Shown: positions 26,540 to 34,942 of the stretch, in pieces | Layout: every line of letters starts with the position of its first letter | Position numbering within the stretch: the first letter of the stretch is position 1 | Origin: Propionispira arboris | Lineage (GTDB): Bacteria; Bacillota; Negativicutes; Selenomonadales; Selenomonadaceae | Reading direction: 5' to 3' | NCBI RefSeq assembly: GCF_900109225.1 | Contig: NZ_FNZK01000019.1 | Location: 1 to 64,000 of the forward strand | Length of the DNA stretch: 64,000 nucleotides | The notes under the pieces: model-generated | What the model was told of the DNA's origin: nothing | What the model saw: the letters and a program-made list of their open reading frames with translations, nothing else | The model's database searches: none | Made by a program: the position numbers and the translations under genes

Positions 26540-27805
26540 TTAAAATCCACTTGCTTCCATTAAATTTTTCATAAATTCAGGTGCAATTGTAGACAATAAC
26601 AACATAAGTGTTAAAGCAATTAATACGATTGTGAATATCCATGCAACAATATTATACCATTCCGAATTTTTATACTGGCCCATAATCGTTTGGTTATTAG
26701 CAATGAGTACCATAAAAATCAGAATAGGTGGTAATAATACCCCATTAACAACCTGGGATACTAACATGACATCCGTTAAGGATATATTTGGCCACAGTGC
26801 GATCCCTGCGCCTAATAAAATAATCACGGTGTATACGCCAAAAAAAACGGATGCTTCTTTTGGTTTTTTACTGACACCACTTTCAAAACCAAATGCTTCA
26901 CAAACAGCATAGGCACTACTCAATGGCAATATAAATGCTGCAAGCATGGAAGCTCCCAATAACCCAAAAGAAAACAACATACTTGCATATTTTCCAGCCA
27001 AAGGTTCCAGTGCCATTGCTGCATCTTTTACCGATTCAATTTCAATATGGTTGATATTGAAAGTAGCCGCTGTAGTTACAATTACAAAAAATGCAATAAG
27101 CCAAGTAAAAAATGCCCCCAGCATAACATCCCAAAAAATATATTTATAATCTTTTACAGTTATACCTTTATCAACCACTGCCGCCTGTATATAAAATTGT
27201 CCCCACGGAGTGATTGTTGTACCAATAATACCAATAGCCATCATAAGAAACGCTGCATCACTGTGAAATGTAGGTGTAAATGAAGTCATAAGAACTTCTT
27301 CCCACGGAGGATTTATAATAACTCCTGATATAATATAACTTAAAAAAGTTGCACACAATACAAAAAACACTTTTTCAATTCGAGAATAATTTCCTTTAAG
27401 AACAGCCCACCAAACCGTAAAGGCCATAAGAGGTACTGCAATAATTTTATTGACACCAAACATTTCAAAACTGGCAGCAATACCAGAAAATTCCGATGCA
27501 GTCGTCCCCACATTCGCAATCATTAATACAATCATAGCAAAAAAAGTCCATTTTACACCAAAGGATTCACGAATCAAATCGGATAAACCGCGCCCGGTAA
27601 TCGCGCCGGTTCGTGCTGAAATTTCTTGCGCCATAGCAAGACAAATCGAACTAACTAAAAGTGTAAATAATAAATCATAACCATAAGTTGCCCCTGCCGA
27701 AGCATAGGTAGCAATACCACCAGCATCATTATCAGCAAAAGCAGTAACAACACCTGGCCCCATTACTGCAAAAAATAAACTTAAACGCATGCGCATATTT
27801 TTCAT
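26540..27805 (-). CDS. Nramp-related magnesium transporter (NRMT type)
   Basis: 421 aa with about eleven membrane segments of the SLC11/Nramp fold. The metal site departs from classical Nramp: segment 1 reads FADNDAGGIATY instead of the DPGN motif, and segment 6 reads GTTITPWGQFY, lacking the Met-Pro-His of Mn/Fe transporters. Those are hallmarks of the Nramp-related group, for which Mg2+ transport has been shown in clostridia. The start codon overlaps the stop of the upstream PRC/MgtE-N/CBS gene by four bases (ATGA), implying translational coupling. The partner's MgtE-like sensor domains support Mg2+ (family knowledge plus inference). Confidence 0.85.
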   Translation of the reverse strand: MKNMRMRLSLFFAVMGPGVVTAFADNDAGGIATYASAGATYGYDLLFTLLVSSICLAMAQEISARTGAITGRGLSDLIRESFGVKWTFFAMIVLMIANVGTTASEFSGIAASFEMFGVNKIIAVPLMAFTVWWAVLKGNYSRIEKVFFVLCATFLSYIISGVIINPPWEEVLMTSFTPTFHSDAAFLMMAIGIIGTTITPWGQFYIQAAVVDKGITVKDYKYIFWDVMLGAFFTWLIAFFVIVTTAATFNINHIEIESVKDAAMALEPLAGKYASMLFSFGLLGASMLAAFILPLSSAYAVCEAFGFESGVSKKPKEASVFFGVYTVIILLGAGIALWPNISLTDVMLVSQVVNGVLLPPILIFMVLIANNQTIMGQYKNSEWYNIVAWIFTIVLIALTLMLLLSTIAPEFMKNLMEASGF

Positions 27806-29088
27806 TTTCTACCTCCCCACTTGCGAAGGGTAAACCAAGAGTGCATATCGATTTTCCCCTGTTCCGGCAACAAGAGATCCAGAACATCATCTACCGTAAC
27901 AATACCTAAAATAATCCCCTGCTCATCGATGACCGGCACAGCCAGTAGTCCATACTTATTGATAACTTGTGCTATACTTTCATGGTCATCATCCGGCTGT
28001 ACCGTCTGCAGCTTCGTATGCATTAAATCTCGCAATATTTTATCTGGTGCTGCAATAATCAATTCCCGCAGGGACAATATGCCCTGTAGTGTTCCAACAT
28101 TATCTACCACATAAAGATAATAGATTGTTTCAGCTTCTGGTGCCAACGCTCTAAGACGGTTAATGACTTCTTCCACGGTAAGCTCTGCAGAAAATGCAAT
28201 AAATTCCGTTGTCATCAATGCACCAGCAGTACCTTCCTCATACTGCATAAGTTCACGCACGCCCTCAGCATCGTCGACTTCCATCAAATTGAGTAGTTCT
28301 TCTGATTTTTCTGCTGTCATTTCTACTAGAATATCGGCGGCTTCATCTGGTGGCATTTCTTCCAACAAATCAGATGCCCGCTGTTGATCCATTTGTTCAA
28401 TGATTTCAACCTGCGCATCTAAATCCATTTCCCCCAATGTATCAACTGCTTGTTGATCATTTAAAGTCTCAAGAAAACCTGCACGCGTTTTATAATCCAT
28501 TTCCTCTAGTAAGTCCGCAATATCTGCAGGATGAAGCTGACTGATTTGTTGTTTTTCACGATTCAACTGAAGATAGGAATTCCAATTTTCTAAAGGATTC
28601 ACATATTGCAAATCCAATAAATTGTTTTTACAACCAGCGACTAAAAACTCTAGGCCAAGACGACGTAAAAGTCCTTTTATTCCAATATCAACAGCAACTA
28701 ATGTCATGTATTCAATATTTTCCTGCATGACCCATGACAAAATAATATCATTAACACGAACAAGTTTCGATCCTTTTAAATCGATGATTTGCTTATCCAG
28801 CAACCACTTGCTAATATAAATATCCGTTTCATGTAATATGATAGTTTTTTCTATCGCAAAGTTTTCTTTTAGTCTTATTTCTCGATACGTACAAGATTCT
28901 ATCTGATCTATAGCAATTAATTGATGTTCTCTTGATTCATATTTAATTCCGATAATTTGTGGATAAGAATTCTCCCACCGTACAGCCATATCTTTGATTT
29001 TGCCTATCTTTCGATTACTTTTATCATAGATGGGCTTTCCTAACAATCGACTAAAGCAAAATTCTCCTAAAACTTGTACCTCTACCAT
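27802..29088 (-). CDS. PRC-barrel/MgtE N-domain/CBS-pair protein, partner of the Mg transporter
   Basis: 428 aa, soluble. N-terminal PRC-barrel-like repeats (about 8-75 and 90-160), then the MgtE intracellular N domain of leucine-rich helical repeats (about 185-290: HPADIADLLEEM, LLEEMPPDEAADIL), then two CBS domains (about 300-415: GTAGALMTTEF, GILSLRELI, GIVTVDDVLDLLLPE). It lacks the MgtE membrane channel. In MgtE these domains sense Mg2+ and gate the pore, so here they probably regulate the coupled Nramp-type transporter. The ATG at 29088 has AAAGGAGG nine bases upstream; a GTG at 29112 lies in front of that site. Confidence 0.88.
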   Translation of the reverse strand: MVEVQVLGEFCFSRLLGKPIYDKSNRKIGKIKDMAVRWENSYPQIIGIKYESREHQLIAIDQIESCTYREIRLKENFAIEKTIILHETDIYISKWLLDKQIIDLKGSKLVRVNDIILSWVMQENIEYMTLVAVDIGIKGLLRRLGLEFLVAGCKNNLLDLQYVNPLENWNSYLQLNREKQQISQLHPADIADLLEEMDYKTRAGFLETLNDQQAVDTLGEMDLDAQVEIIEQMDQQRASDLLEEMPPDEAADILVEMTAEKSEELLNLMEVDDAEGVRELMQYEEGTAGALMTTEFIAFSAELTVEEVINRLRALAPEAETIYYLYVVDNVGTLQGILSLRELIIAAPDKILRDLMHTKLQTVQPDDDHESIAQVINKYGLLAVPVIDEQGIILGIVTVDDVLDLLLPEQGKIDMHSWFTLRKWGGRK

Positions 29089-29145
29089 AGTAGAATACCT
29101 CCTTTTATCCACTAAAAGCGGATTATGTAAAATGCCCCCCTGCGT

Positions 29146-29190
29146 AAAAATAGTTTGAGTGACATACTTTTATCATCACTCAAACTATTT
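29146..29190 (-). terminator. Leader terminator/attenuator 58 nt upstream of the Mg-transport operon
   Basis: Perfect 15-bp stem (29148-29162 with 29176-29190) followed on the minus strand by CTATTTTTACG. It lies between the terminator of the preceding ppx gene and the operon's start codon, in a leader of up to 400 nt, so it probably controls the operon rather than ending the previous one. I do not see a recognisable M-box. Confidence 0.6.
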
Positions 29191-29355
29191 AATGATGTCT
29201 GTTTGCTTGTAAAAATTCGTTACTAAACCCCAAGCTTCCGACTAGCTGATGCAAATTTATACACTTTTTCTCATATAACAATTATAGTTCATACTTAGCT
29301 GATTTTACAACTCCTAATTATTAATGGTTAATCACCAATAAGTTAAAAATATCAA

Positions 29356-29387
29356 GAAAAAATCGTTAATCGAGATAGTTCTCGATT
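29356..29387 (-). terminator. Terminator after the ppx gene
   Basis: AATCGAGA pairs with TCTCGATT around ACTA (29368-29387), followed on the minus strand by AACGATTTTTTC. Confidence 0.75.
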
Positions 29388-29503
29388 TTTATGTATAGCT
29401 AATATCAGGATTTTTGTTATACATCTTATTCTGCCTCAGCTATTTTTTATTCGGAGACTTTGTTCATTCTTCCGTTTAGCACCTAATTCTTATCGTTGTT
29501 TTG

Positions 29504-30487
29504 TCAACTTGCAGCATAATTTGATTCATTTTTGGCTTCTATCGGAGAAATCGTTTGGGCAGTCTGTTTTTTTACAGTAAGTATGTTTTTATATAAATAA
29601 CCTTCACGAATGCCCGATTTACTAACCACAATTCTTTCGTTTTTAAAATATTTACTCAGCGTATGTAAAATAATTAGTCCCGGTACGATTGTTTCAATGC
29701 GTCCTGGTACTGTTTTTAATAGAACCTTCAATGTTTCACTCGAAAGAAGTTCATTTTCTTCATCATTCTCTAAAAGCTTAATCATTTTTTTCATGTTAGA
29801 CACTTTAATTTCAGCTGTATTCATCGACAAATTGAATAAAGATATATTGATTCTTCCGGTTGCACGAATCAACCCCCCCATACCACAAATAAAGGTTTGT
29901 GGTCTCGGAGCAAAATCAGTAATTTGTGCCAATTCCACTAAAACCGCATTTTTAATCATTTTTTGTTCCTTTTTATTTGGCAGCAAATATTGAACATACT
30001 GTTCATAAGCATTAAGTGAACCTATCGACAGATTTACGGAATTAACGATACGTCCATTTTCATACAAAACCAGTTCTGTACTCGCTCCACCGATATCAAG
30101 GAGCAAGCCGTTTTGATTCTGCATAGCATATGTTGCTCCGAAAAGATCAAGTGCTGTCTCTTCCGTTCCCGAAAGGACAGTAACGCTTACACCTGTTTTT
30201 TGCATAATTTGTGTAATAACCATTGCACTGTTTGAAATATTTCGCAAAGCCGTCGTAGCAAAGGCTGATATATTCGTAACATGAAATGTCTCCAATAAAG
30301 TTTTAAATGAAGAAATTGCCTGACAAGTTTTATCAATGCCAGCTTGCAGCATTTTTTCTTTTTTAATATAAGAAGCCAAACTAGAAGAATGCTTTTTATT
30401 CAATAAGACTGTTAATTGACTGTCATCTATTTTGTATATTGCCAAACGGATAGAATTTGAGCCAATATTAATAATTCCCTGAACCAT
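29504..30487 (-). CDS. ppx: Ppx/GppA family phosphatase
   Basis: 327 aa of the ASKHA fold: phosphate-1 loop NIGSNSIRLAIY, catalytic region TEETALDLFGATYA and phosphate-2 loop LLLDIGGASTELVL, plus GSLNAYEQY. Members hydrolyse polyphosphate or convert pppGpp to ppGpp. The protein is the short form without the C-terminal HD-like extension of E. coli PPX/GppA. It is transcribed alone, flanked by terminators. Which of the two activities it has cannot be told from sequence. Confidence 0.88.
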   Translation of the reverse strand: MVQGIINIGSNSIRLAIYKIDDSQLTVLLNKKHSSSLASYIKKEKMLQAGIDKTCQAISSFKTLLETFHVTNISAFATTALRNISNSAMVITQIMQKTGVSVTVLSGTEETALDLFGATYAMQNQNGLLLDIGGASTELVLYENGRIVNSVNLSIGSLNAYEQYVQYLLPNKKEQKMIKNAVLVELAQITDFAPRPQTFICGMGGLIRATGRINISLFNLSMNTAEIKVSNMKKMIKLLENDEENELLSSETLKVLLKTVPGRIETIVPGLIILHTLSKYFKNERIVVSKSGIREGYLYKNILTVKKQTAQTISPIEAKNESNYAAS

Positions 30488-30670
30488 ATCAAATCACTCC
30501 ATCAATCTATATTTTCTACAACTAAATTATCATGTAAGATAATGAAGCTTCATGCGTATACACAAAATTCCTATATCTATTATAATATAATTCAAGCAAA
30601 CTTATGTTAATTTATGGTTAAGTTATCTGCTATTAAAAAATCAGATAACTACCTGTTCTGTAGAGAAAAA

Positions 30671-30752
30671 GATCCCTCAATTATTAAGCCCTTAAATCAA
30701 TTTGGCGTCTTGCCTTCCTCTTTTGATTCAGGAACTTAATAATTGAGGGATC
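30671..30752 (-). terminator. Long inverted repeat/terminator after the ParB-like gene
   Basis: GATCCCTCAATTATTAAG (30671-30688) and its exact complement (30735-30752) enclose 46 bases that carry a further AATCAA/TTGATT pair. On the minus strand the stem runs into CTTTTTCTC, consistent with termination 15 bases past the ParB-like stop. It is unusually long for a terminator and could also be the relic of a small mobile repeat. Confidence 0.65.
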
Positions 30753-30766
30753 TAACCTTTACATTC

Positions 30767-31792
30767 TTATTCTGCTTTTTGTCTAGTACCTTGATCTGCT
30801 GGATCTATTATCTGTTTTAATTTTTCAAGCTCATTTTTTAAATGATTGTATTCTTTCTGTTTTTCGGATATCTTTTTTTCTAAATCATTTTTTACTTTAT
30901 ATTTTGTTTCAGAATCGATTTTCCCCTTAAGCTTTTCTATTTTTAAGTCTATTTTTTCAGTCTTTTTATTTTTATTGTCAATATCTTTTAAGGCTTTTAC
31001 AATTTCCGCTCTTCTGTTTTTAGCTGCTTTTATTTCCGGTTTATTTTTTTCTATATATTTAAGATATTCCATAATTTTTTTCGTTAACTTTTTTGCTTTT
31101 TGAATACTATCTAAAGTTTTATTTGCATCCGTATCTTCTATAATAATTTTCATACTATTTTGGATGTCCATCATTATTGATTTATATTGATGATCAAAAT
31201 CAATAATTTCAGGTTCTAAATTAGCAGCGTTATTATCTGCTGCTAATTTCATGTTTCTCTTATAAATATTCACAAGTTTTTGAGCATACGCTTTACTAAT
31301 ACCAAAAGTACGTGCCAATGTTTCAAGAGATGCACTTATTTTTTTATTGCCAGCCATTATACTTTCTTTTGATAAATTTTTCAGTCTTTCTTGTTCATGA
31401 TATATGATTGCTGCTTTATCTTCTGTAGTCATTTCAGACTTTGCAAAATTTGCAATCAATGCAAGTTTTTTTTGATCATCATTCATATCATTCACTTCTA
31501 CAATAGTAGCAAAAATATCTTTTTTAGGATTCGTTGCATAACGTGTATTTCCGTTGATAATACCATATATCGCGGTTTTTTTAGTGGATTTTCCTCTTTC
31601 TGCAACGGTCAATTCTCTAATTAAGATTGGCTGCAAGTGTCCTACCGGCTTAATAGTATGTTTTATATTTTCGATATCAGCCTTATATTCTTCTTTTGAT
31701 TTTTCTTTTTGATCTTCTCGTATGTTGATTTCCTCGATAACATCTGGATCAATTAAATCCATTCTAATTTTTGTTGCTTTAATGTTTTTCAT
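30767..31792 (-). CDS. Solitary ParB-like protein with long coiled coil
   Basis: 341 aa. The N-terminal half resembles the ParB/Spo0J nuclease-like domain (GHLQPILIREL, YGIINGNTRYAT, LALIANFAKSEMTTEDKAAII), followed by a helix-turn-helix segment (SLETLARTFGISKAYAQKLVNIYKR). The last 140 residues are lysine/glutamate-rich and predicted coiled coil. No ParA gene or canonical parS is adjacent. It has its own promoter with a perfect palindrome just after the expected start point, suggesting self-repression. Very AT- and Lys-rich compared with its neighbours, it may derive from a plasmid or phage. Confidence 0.7.
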   Translation of the reverse strand: MKNIKATKIRMDLIDPDVIEEINIREDQKEKSKEEYKADIENIKHTIKPVGHLQPILIRELTVAERGKSTKKTAIYGIINGNTRYATNPKKDIFATIVEVNDMNDDQKKLALIANFAKSEMTTEDKAAIIYHEQERLKNLSKESIMAGNKKISASLETLARTFGISKAYAQKLVNIYKRNMKLAADNNAANLEPEIIDFDHQYKSIMMDIQNSMKIIIEDTDANKTLDSIQKAKKLTKKIMEYLKYIEKNKPEIKAAKNRRAEIVKALKDIDNKNKKTEKIDLKIEKLKGKIDSETKYKVKNDLEKKISEKQKEYNHLKNELEKLKQIIDPADQGTRQKAE

Positions 31793-31859
31793 TTTAAAAA
31801 TCTCCTTTTATTTTTTATATACTCAATTTATTTTCATTTACAAATATATATTATTTTTC

Positions 31860-31921
31860 CGTATACTAAGTATACGTTTTTTAATTATTCTTATTATATA
31901 ACGATTTTAGTTAAACCACAA
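31860..31921 (-). promoter_or_regulatory. Promoter and palindromic operator of the ParB-like gene
   Basis: On the minus strand TTGTGG (31921-31916) and TATAAT (31898-31893) are 17 bases apart, with a start near 31885. Just downstream, CGTATAC-TTA-GTATACG (31876-31860) is a perfect 7-bp inverted repeat about 68 bases before the start codon, well placed to be an operator. Confidence 0.65.
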
Positions 31922-31930
31922 TCATTTTAG

Positions 31931-31975
31931 AAAATAAAAACTGCCAGCAGCCCATTTCAAAGGGTTACTGGCAGT
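31931..31975 (-). terminator. Terminator of the alkylation-repair operon
   Basis: ACTGCCAG (31940-31947) pairs with CTGGCAGT (31968-31975), with inner CCC/GGG; on the minus strand it is followed by TTTTTATTTTC. Confidence 0.85.
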
Positions 31976-32006
31976 GTAAAACTTTTTTCTTATAGAATTT
32001 TGGGTA

Positions 32007-33266
32007 TTAAAAAGCACAAGGGGAAGAAGTAATACACTTTCCGCATACTTCACTTCCCTTACTATTTGTTTTCGTTAACGTTTCATCAAAATAAGAATCA
32101 CCAAATTCTGTGTAAACAGCAGCATTTTCTTTTAACAGAGAATAACATTTCGCACGATTATATCGTAATTCAGTAAGTGCACCGGCAGGGCAATTTTTCA
32201 GGCAAATTTTACAGCTTCCATTTTTTTTATATAAACATAATTCATTTACCAGGGGGCTGTCTGGCACTATATCCAAGTTAGTTACGATCGTGAAAAAACG
32301 ACCGCAGCAGCCACATTTGGTAATCAACATATTATTTATACCAAATGTTCCAAGCCCTGCTATATAAGCAAAATGCCGGTGTGACCAATTGCTTATAAGT
32401 TTTTCTGTACTAAATGTTGCAGATTCCTTAGAAACAGCGGCATTATAACCTTTTGAATTTAAATATTCTATTATATGTTGGTTTAAATATTTAAACATGG
32501 CATTTGTCTCTTCGTAGGCTAAAGCCCACTGAGATGATGCTAATCTATGCTTCGAACTATTTGTTTTAGCAAGTTCTTTCGTAAAGGGGATGTAATAGGC
32601 AATGACAATAGAAGCATCTTTTAATACATCTGTTGGCAGTTCGTGATTAGGACCTATTATGTTTTTAAGATTTAGGATAAAAGGATGTTTTGCATCAGCA
32701 AATCCAACCAACGGCATCCCCCATTTTGTTGATATTTCTGCTTTCGCTTCATAGTTTTTCACAAAGGAGGAAATTTCTGCTTTAATTTCCCCCTTTAGGA
32801 TTGTGTGTTTATATTTCTTGTGCTCAAGTTCCAGCAACGCTTTTTTCATGTCTAAACCACCTGCATAGCCGACCAGCTTTCCGCCCGTTCCAATAACCCT
32901 ATGGCACGGAACCACGATCATCAAAGGATTTTTATGATTTGCCATTCCCACCGCACGACTGGCTTTCGGGTTGCCAACTACCGTCGCAATGTCCTTGTAT
33001 GTGCGAGTTTCTCCGTATGGAATCTGACGAAGAGCCTCCCACACTTTTTTCTGAAATTCCGTACCGTAAAGCTCATAGGGAAAGTCAAATTTTTGGCGTT
33101 GTCCGTGGAGATATTCACTAATCTGTTTAAAAACCAGATTGGTGAGCGTTGAAGGTTCATTGTCCGTGTCAACCTGCTCGACTCGGTCCAATGAAACAAC
33201 AACCGTATCAGTATAGCCGATTTTTAGAATTCCAAGTTTAAAATTATAAAATGCGTACCGTATCAT
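32007..33266 (-). CDS. Methylated-DNA-cysteine methyltransferase fused to a 4Fe-4S (QueG-like) domain
   Basis: 419 aa in two parts. Residues 1-150 are a complete Ogt/MGMT: FQKKVWEALRQIPYGETRTY, RAVGMANHKNP and the acceptor-cysteine motif IVVPCHRVIG. Residues 165-419 resemble the epoxyqueuosine-reductase/double 4Fe-4S ferredoxin family: ISNWSHRHFAYIAGLGTFG, CGCCGRFF, then CKICLKNCPAGAL, RAKCY and CGKCITSSPC at the end. The first half removes alkyl groups from O6-alkylguanine. The function of the iron-sulfur half is unknown; it might reduce a base or a damaged product. Its start overlaps the AdaA gene by four bases, so both belong to one operon. Confidence 0.88.
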   Translation of the reverse strand: MIRYAFYNFKLGILKIGYTDTVVVSLDRVEQVDTDNEPSTLTNLVFKQISEYLHGQRQKFDFPYELYGTEFQKKVWEALRQIPYGETRTYKDIATVVGNPKASRAVGMANHKNPLMIVVPCHRVIGTGGKLVGYAGGLDMKKALLELEHKKYKHTILKGEIKAEISSFVKNYEAKAEISTKWGMPLVGFADAKHPFILNLKNIIGPNHELPTDVLKDASIVIAYYIPFTKELAKTNSSKHRLASSQWALAYEETNAMFKYLNQHIIEYLNSKGYNAAVSKESATFSTEKLISNWSHRHFAYIAGLGTFGINNMLITKCGCCGRFFTIVTNLDIVPDSPLVNELCLYKKNGSCKICLKNCPAGALTELRYNRAKCYSLLKENAAVYTEFGDSYFDETLTKTNSKGSEVCGKCITSSPCAF

Positions 33267-33811
33267 TTTCGATACTCCTTCCTGTATGCAGCAGGAGAAA
33301 CTCCTGTTCCGGTTTTAAAAAAGCGATAAAAAGATGACAATCCAGCAAAACCTACAGAATACGCGATGTCGATAATCCTGCCATCGGTATCTGAAAGCAG
33401 CCGTTTTGCTTCTGTCAGACGCAACTTACTCACATATTCGGACAATGTAATACCATATTCCTCTTGAAAGATTTCAACCATACGATGTGAGGATACGCCC
33501 AACTGCCGCAGTTTCTGATTCAGATCACAGCTTTTGCGAAAAGAATCATCAAGAAGACGTTTTGCCTTTTCCGCGATTTCTTTGATTGGTTGATAGTCCA
33601 AAAGGTCGCTTCTACAACGCTTACAGGGACGAAAACCCGCGCGTCTCGCCTCTTCTGCAGCAGCAAAAAAATATACATTTTCTCGTTTCGGTATTTTAGA
33701 TTTACAGGAAGGACGGCAATAAATTCCTGTGGATTGAACCGCATAGAAGAAAATCCCATCATAGGAGCCATCGTTTTCATATACTGCTTTCCACATTTCT
33801 TCCTGTGTCAT
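33263..33811 (-). CDS. adaA: AdaA: methylphosphotriester-accepting AraC-type activator
   Basis: 182 aa. The N-terminal Ada zinc domain (about 1-75) has the four cysteines in TGIYCRPSCKSK and FRPCKRCRSD; the first is the methyl acceptor. The AraC helix-turn-helix domain follows (about 85-180: GVSSHRMVEIFQEEYG, IIDIAYSVGFAGLSSFYRFF). When methylated by damaged phosphotriesters, such proteins activate alkylation-repair genes. It overlaps AlkA upstream and the Ogt fusion downstream by four bases each, forming an adaptive-response operon that probably controls itself. Confidence 0.93.
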   Translation of the reverse strand: MTQEEMWKAVYENDGSYDGIFFYAVQSTGIYCRPSCKSKIPKRENVYFFAAAEEARRAGFRPCKRCRSDLLDYQPIKEIAEKAKRLLDDSFRKSCDLNQKLRQLGVSSHRMVEIFQEEYGITLSEYVSKLRLTEAKRLLSDTDGRIIDIAYSVGFAGLSSFYRFFKTGTGVSPAAYRKEYRK

Positions 33812-34464
33812 TTTTTTACCACATCACGTTTCTTTTTCGGTGCATAGTCTCGCATTCCATCAATCGCGCCTCCCGCAATTGCCCAAAGATACAGGCTTGC
33901 TACCGTTCCGTAGGGTGAATACCGCCTTGCATATTTCTCAAACTTTTTTCTGTCGATACTTCTATGATGATACAGCATCCGCATGCCTCGATGAATTGCA
34001 AGGTCTCCATAGCTCACAATATTAGATCGCTGCATACAGAAGGTCATAATCATTTCCGCAGTCCAAATACCAATCCCCTTTAGGGATGAAAGTTCTTTGA
34101 CAACCACTGCATCGGGCTGATTGACCAGTGCATCAATATCAAATTCCTTATTTTTTATTTTTTGTGCAAAGTCTTTGATGTATTCGGTTTTTTTGAATGT
34201 CATGCCAATTTTTTGAAGTTCGTTTGATTCAATAGAACAGATTGTATCTGGATTTATATTTTCAAGTCTGTCATTCAGCCTTTGCCAAATCGTCGCCTGC
34301 GCCTGAGTAGAGATCTGTTGTCCGATAATGTGATGAATTACCGATGAAAATAGATCGCTGTCGACCGTCCGATAAATATGCCCGATCTGATCAATCGCTT
34401 CTCCTAGCAGATCGTCACGACTTTTTAAGAATTCCATGGCCTCACTGCCATATTCAAAATGCAA
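33808..34464 (-). CDS. alkA: DNA-3-methyladenine glycosylase (AlkA-like, HhH-GPD)
   Basis: About 218 aa. HhH-GPD glycosylase: IIGQQISTQAQATIWQRL, helix-hairpin-helix LSSLKGIGIWTAEMIMTF and catalytic Asp in SYGDLAIHRGMRML. It excises 3-methyladenine and related alkylated bases. A TTG at 34464, behind GGGGGTGA, fits the family N-terminus better than the longer frame to 34521, which runs through poorly conserved sequence. It is the first of three overlapping repair genes. Confidence 0.88.
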   Translation of the reverse strand: MHFEYGSEAMEFLKSRDDLLGEAIDQIGHIYRTVDSDLFSSVIHHIIGQQISTQAQATIWQRLNDRLENINPDTICSIESNELQKIGMTFKKTEYIKDFAQKIKNKEFDIDALVNQPDAVVVKELSSLKGIGIWTAEMIMTFCMQRSNIVSYGDLAIHRGMRMLYHHRSIDRKKFEKYARRYSPYGTVASLYLWAIAGGAIDGMRDYAPKKKRDVVKK

Positions 34465-34558
34465 AAAAATCACCCCCACTGCTGCAATTATAGCATAAGT
34501 GTCCGGTGATTTTCTTCTCAATTTTGGATATTCAATTCGAAAAAAGTGTACTTTCTTT

Positions 34559-34891
34559 TCATCGTTTTTTTAGAACTGGCACTTTCTTCAATGATCGAAT
34601 AATATGATCGATTGCTAACACCGGATGCTTATATATCATGCGAGGTCCCGCATACCGCATCACAGTAGTTATTTTTTCTCGCATCTCTTTTTGATAGCAA
34701 TGAATTGGACATTTACCACATACCGGTTTATGTTCACCAAAGAAACAATGTTCCAGCCGCTTCTGTACATAGTTTAACAAATTTTTACATTCGCTGCACA
34801 ATCCGCTATCTATCTTATGATTCGCCTTGCAATAAATCGCAGTCATTTTTTCAGCAGTCTTTTTTTCACGCAAAATTCTTTTCCCCGTCAA
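34559..34891 (-). CDS. ygbA: YgbA-family (nitrous-oxide-stimulated promoter) protein
   Basis: About 110 aa, cysteine-rich: AIYCKANHK, GLCSECKNLLNYVQKRLEHC, KPVCGKCPIHCY and VMRYAGPRMIYKHPV. This is the PF11756 pattern of E. coli YgbA, whose gene is controlled by the nitric-oxide sensor NsrR; the protein's biochemical role is not well defined. A TTG at 34891 has GAGGAG at normal distance; the GTG at 34900 is too close to it. It lies 94 bases before AlkA with no terminator visible between, so co-transcription with the repair operon is possible. Confidence 0.85.
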   Translation of the reverse strand: MTGKRILREKKTAEKMTAIYCKANHKIDSGLCSECKNLLNYVQKRLEHCFFGEHKPVCGKCPIHCYQKEMREKITTVMRYAGPRMIYKHPVLAIDHIIRSLKKVPVLKKR

Positions 34892-34942
34892 ATCGCACAC
34901 TCCTCTTCAGCTAAACGCTAATAATTTATACTACATTTTGTA

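Noticed and set aside
29191-29503. M-box (Mg2+ riboswitch) in the leader of the Mg-transport operon
   Set aside because: A short resemblance to the M-box start (TTAGGTG) lies just past the ppx stop, but the rest of the consensus is missing.
30671-30752. Insertion-sequence terminal repeats or MITE
   Set aside because: No target-site duplication or transposase was seen; the U-run on the minus strand fits a terminator for the ParB-like gene.
31860-31876. parS site for the ParB-like protein
   Set aside because: The palindrome CGTATAC-TTA-GTATACG does not match the canonical parS sequence; it is kept only as a candidate operator.
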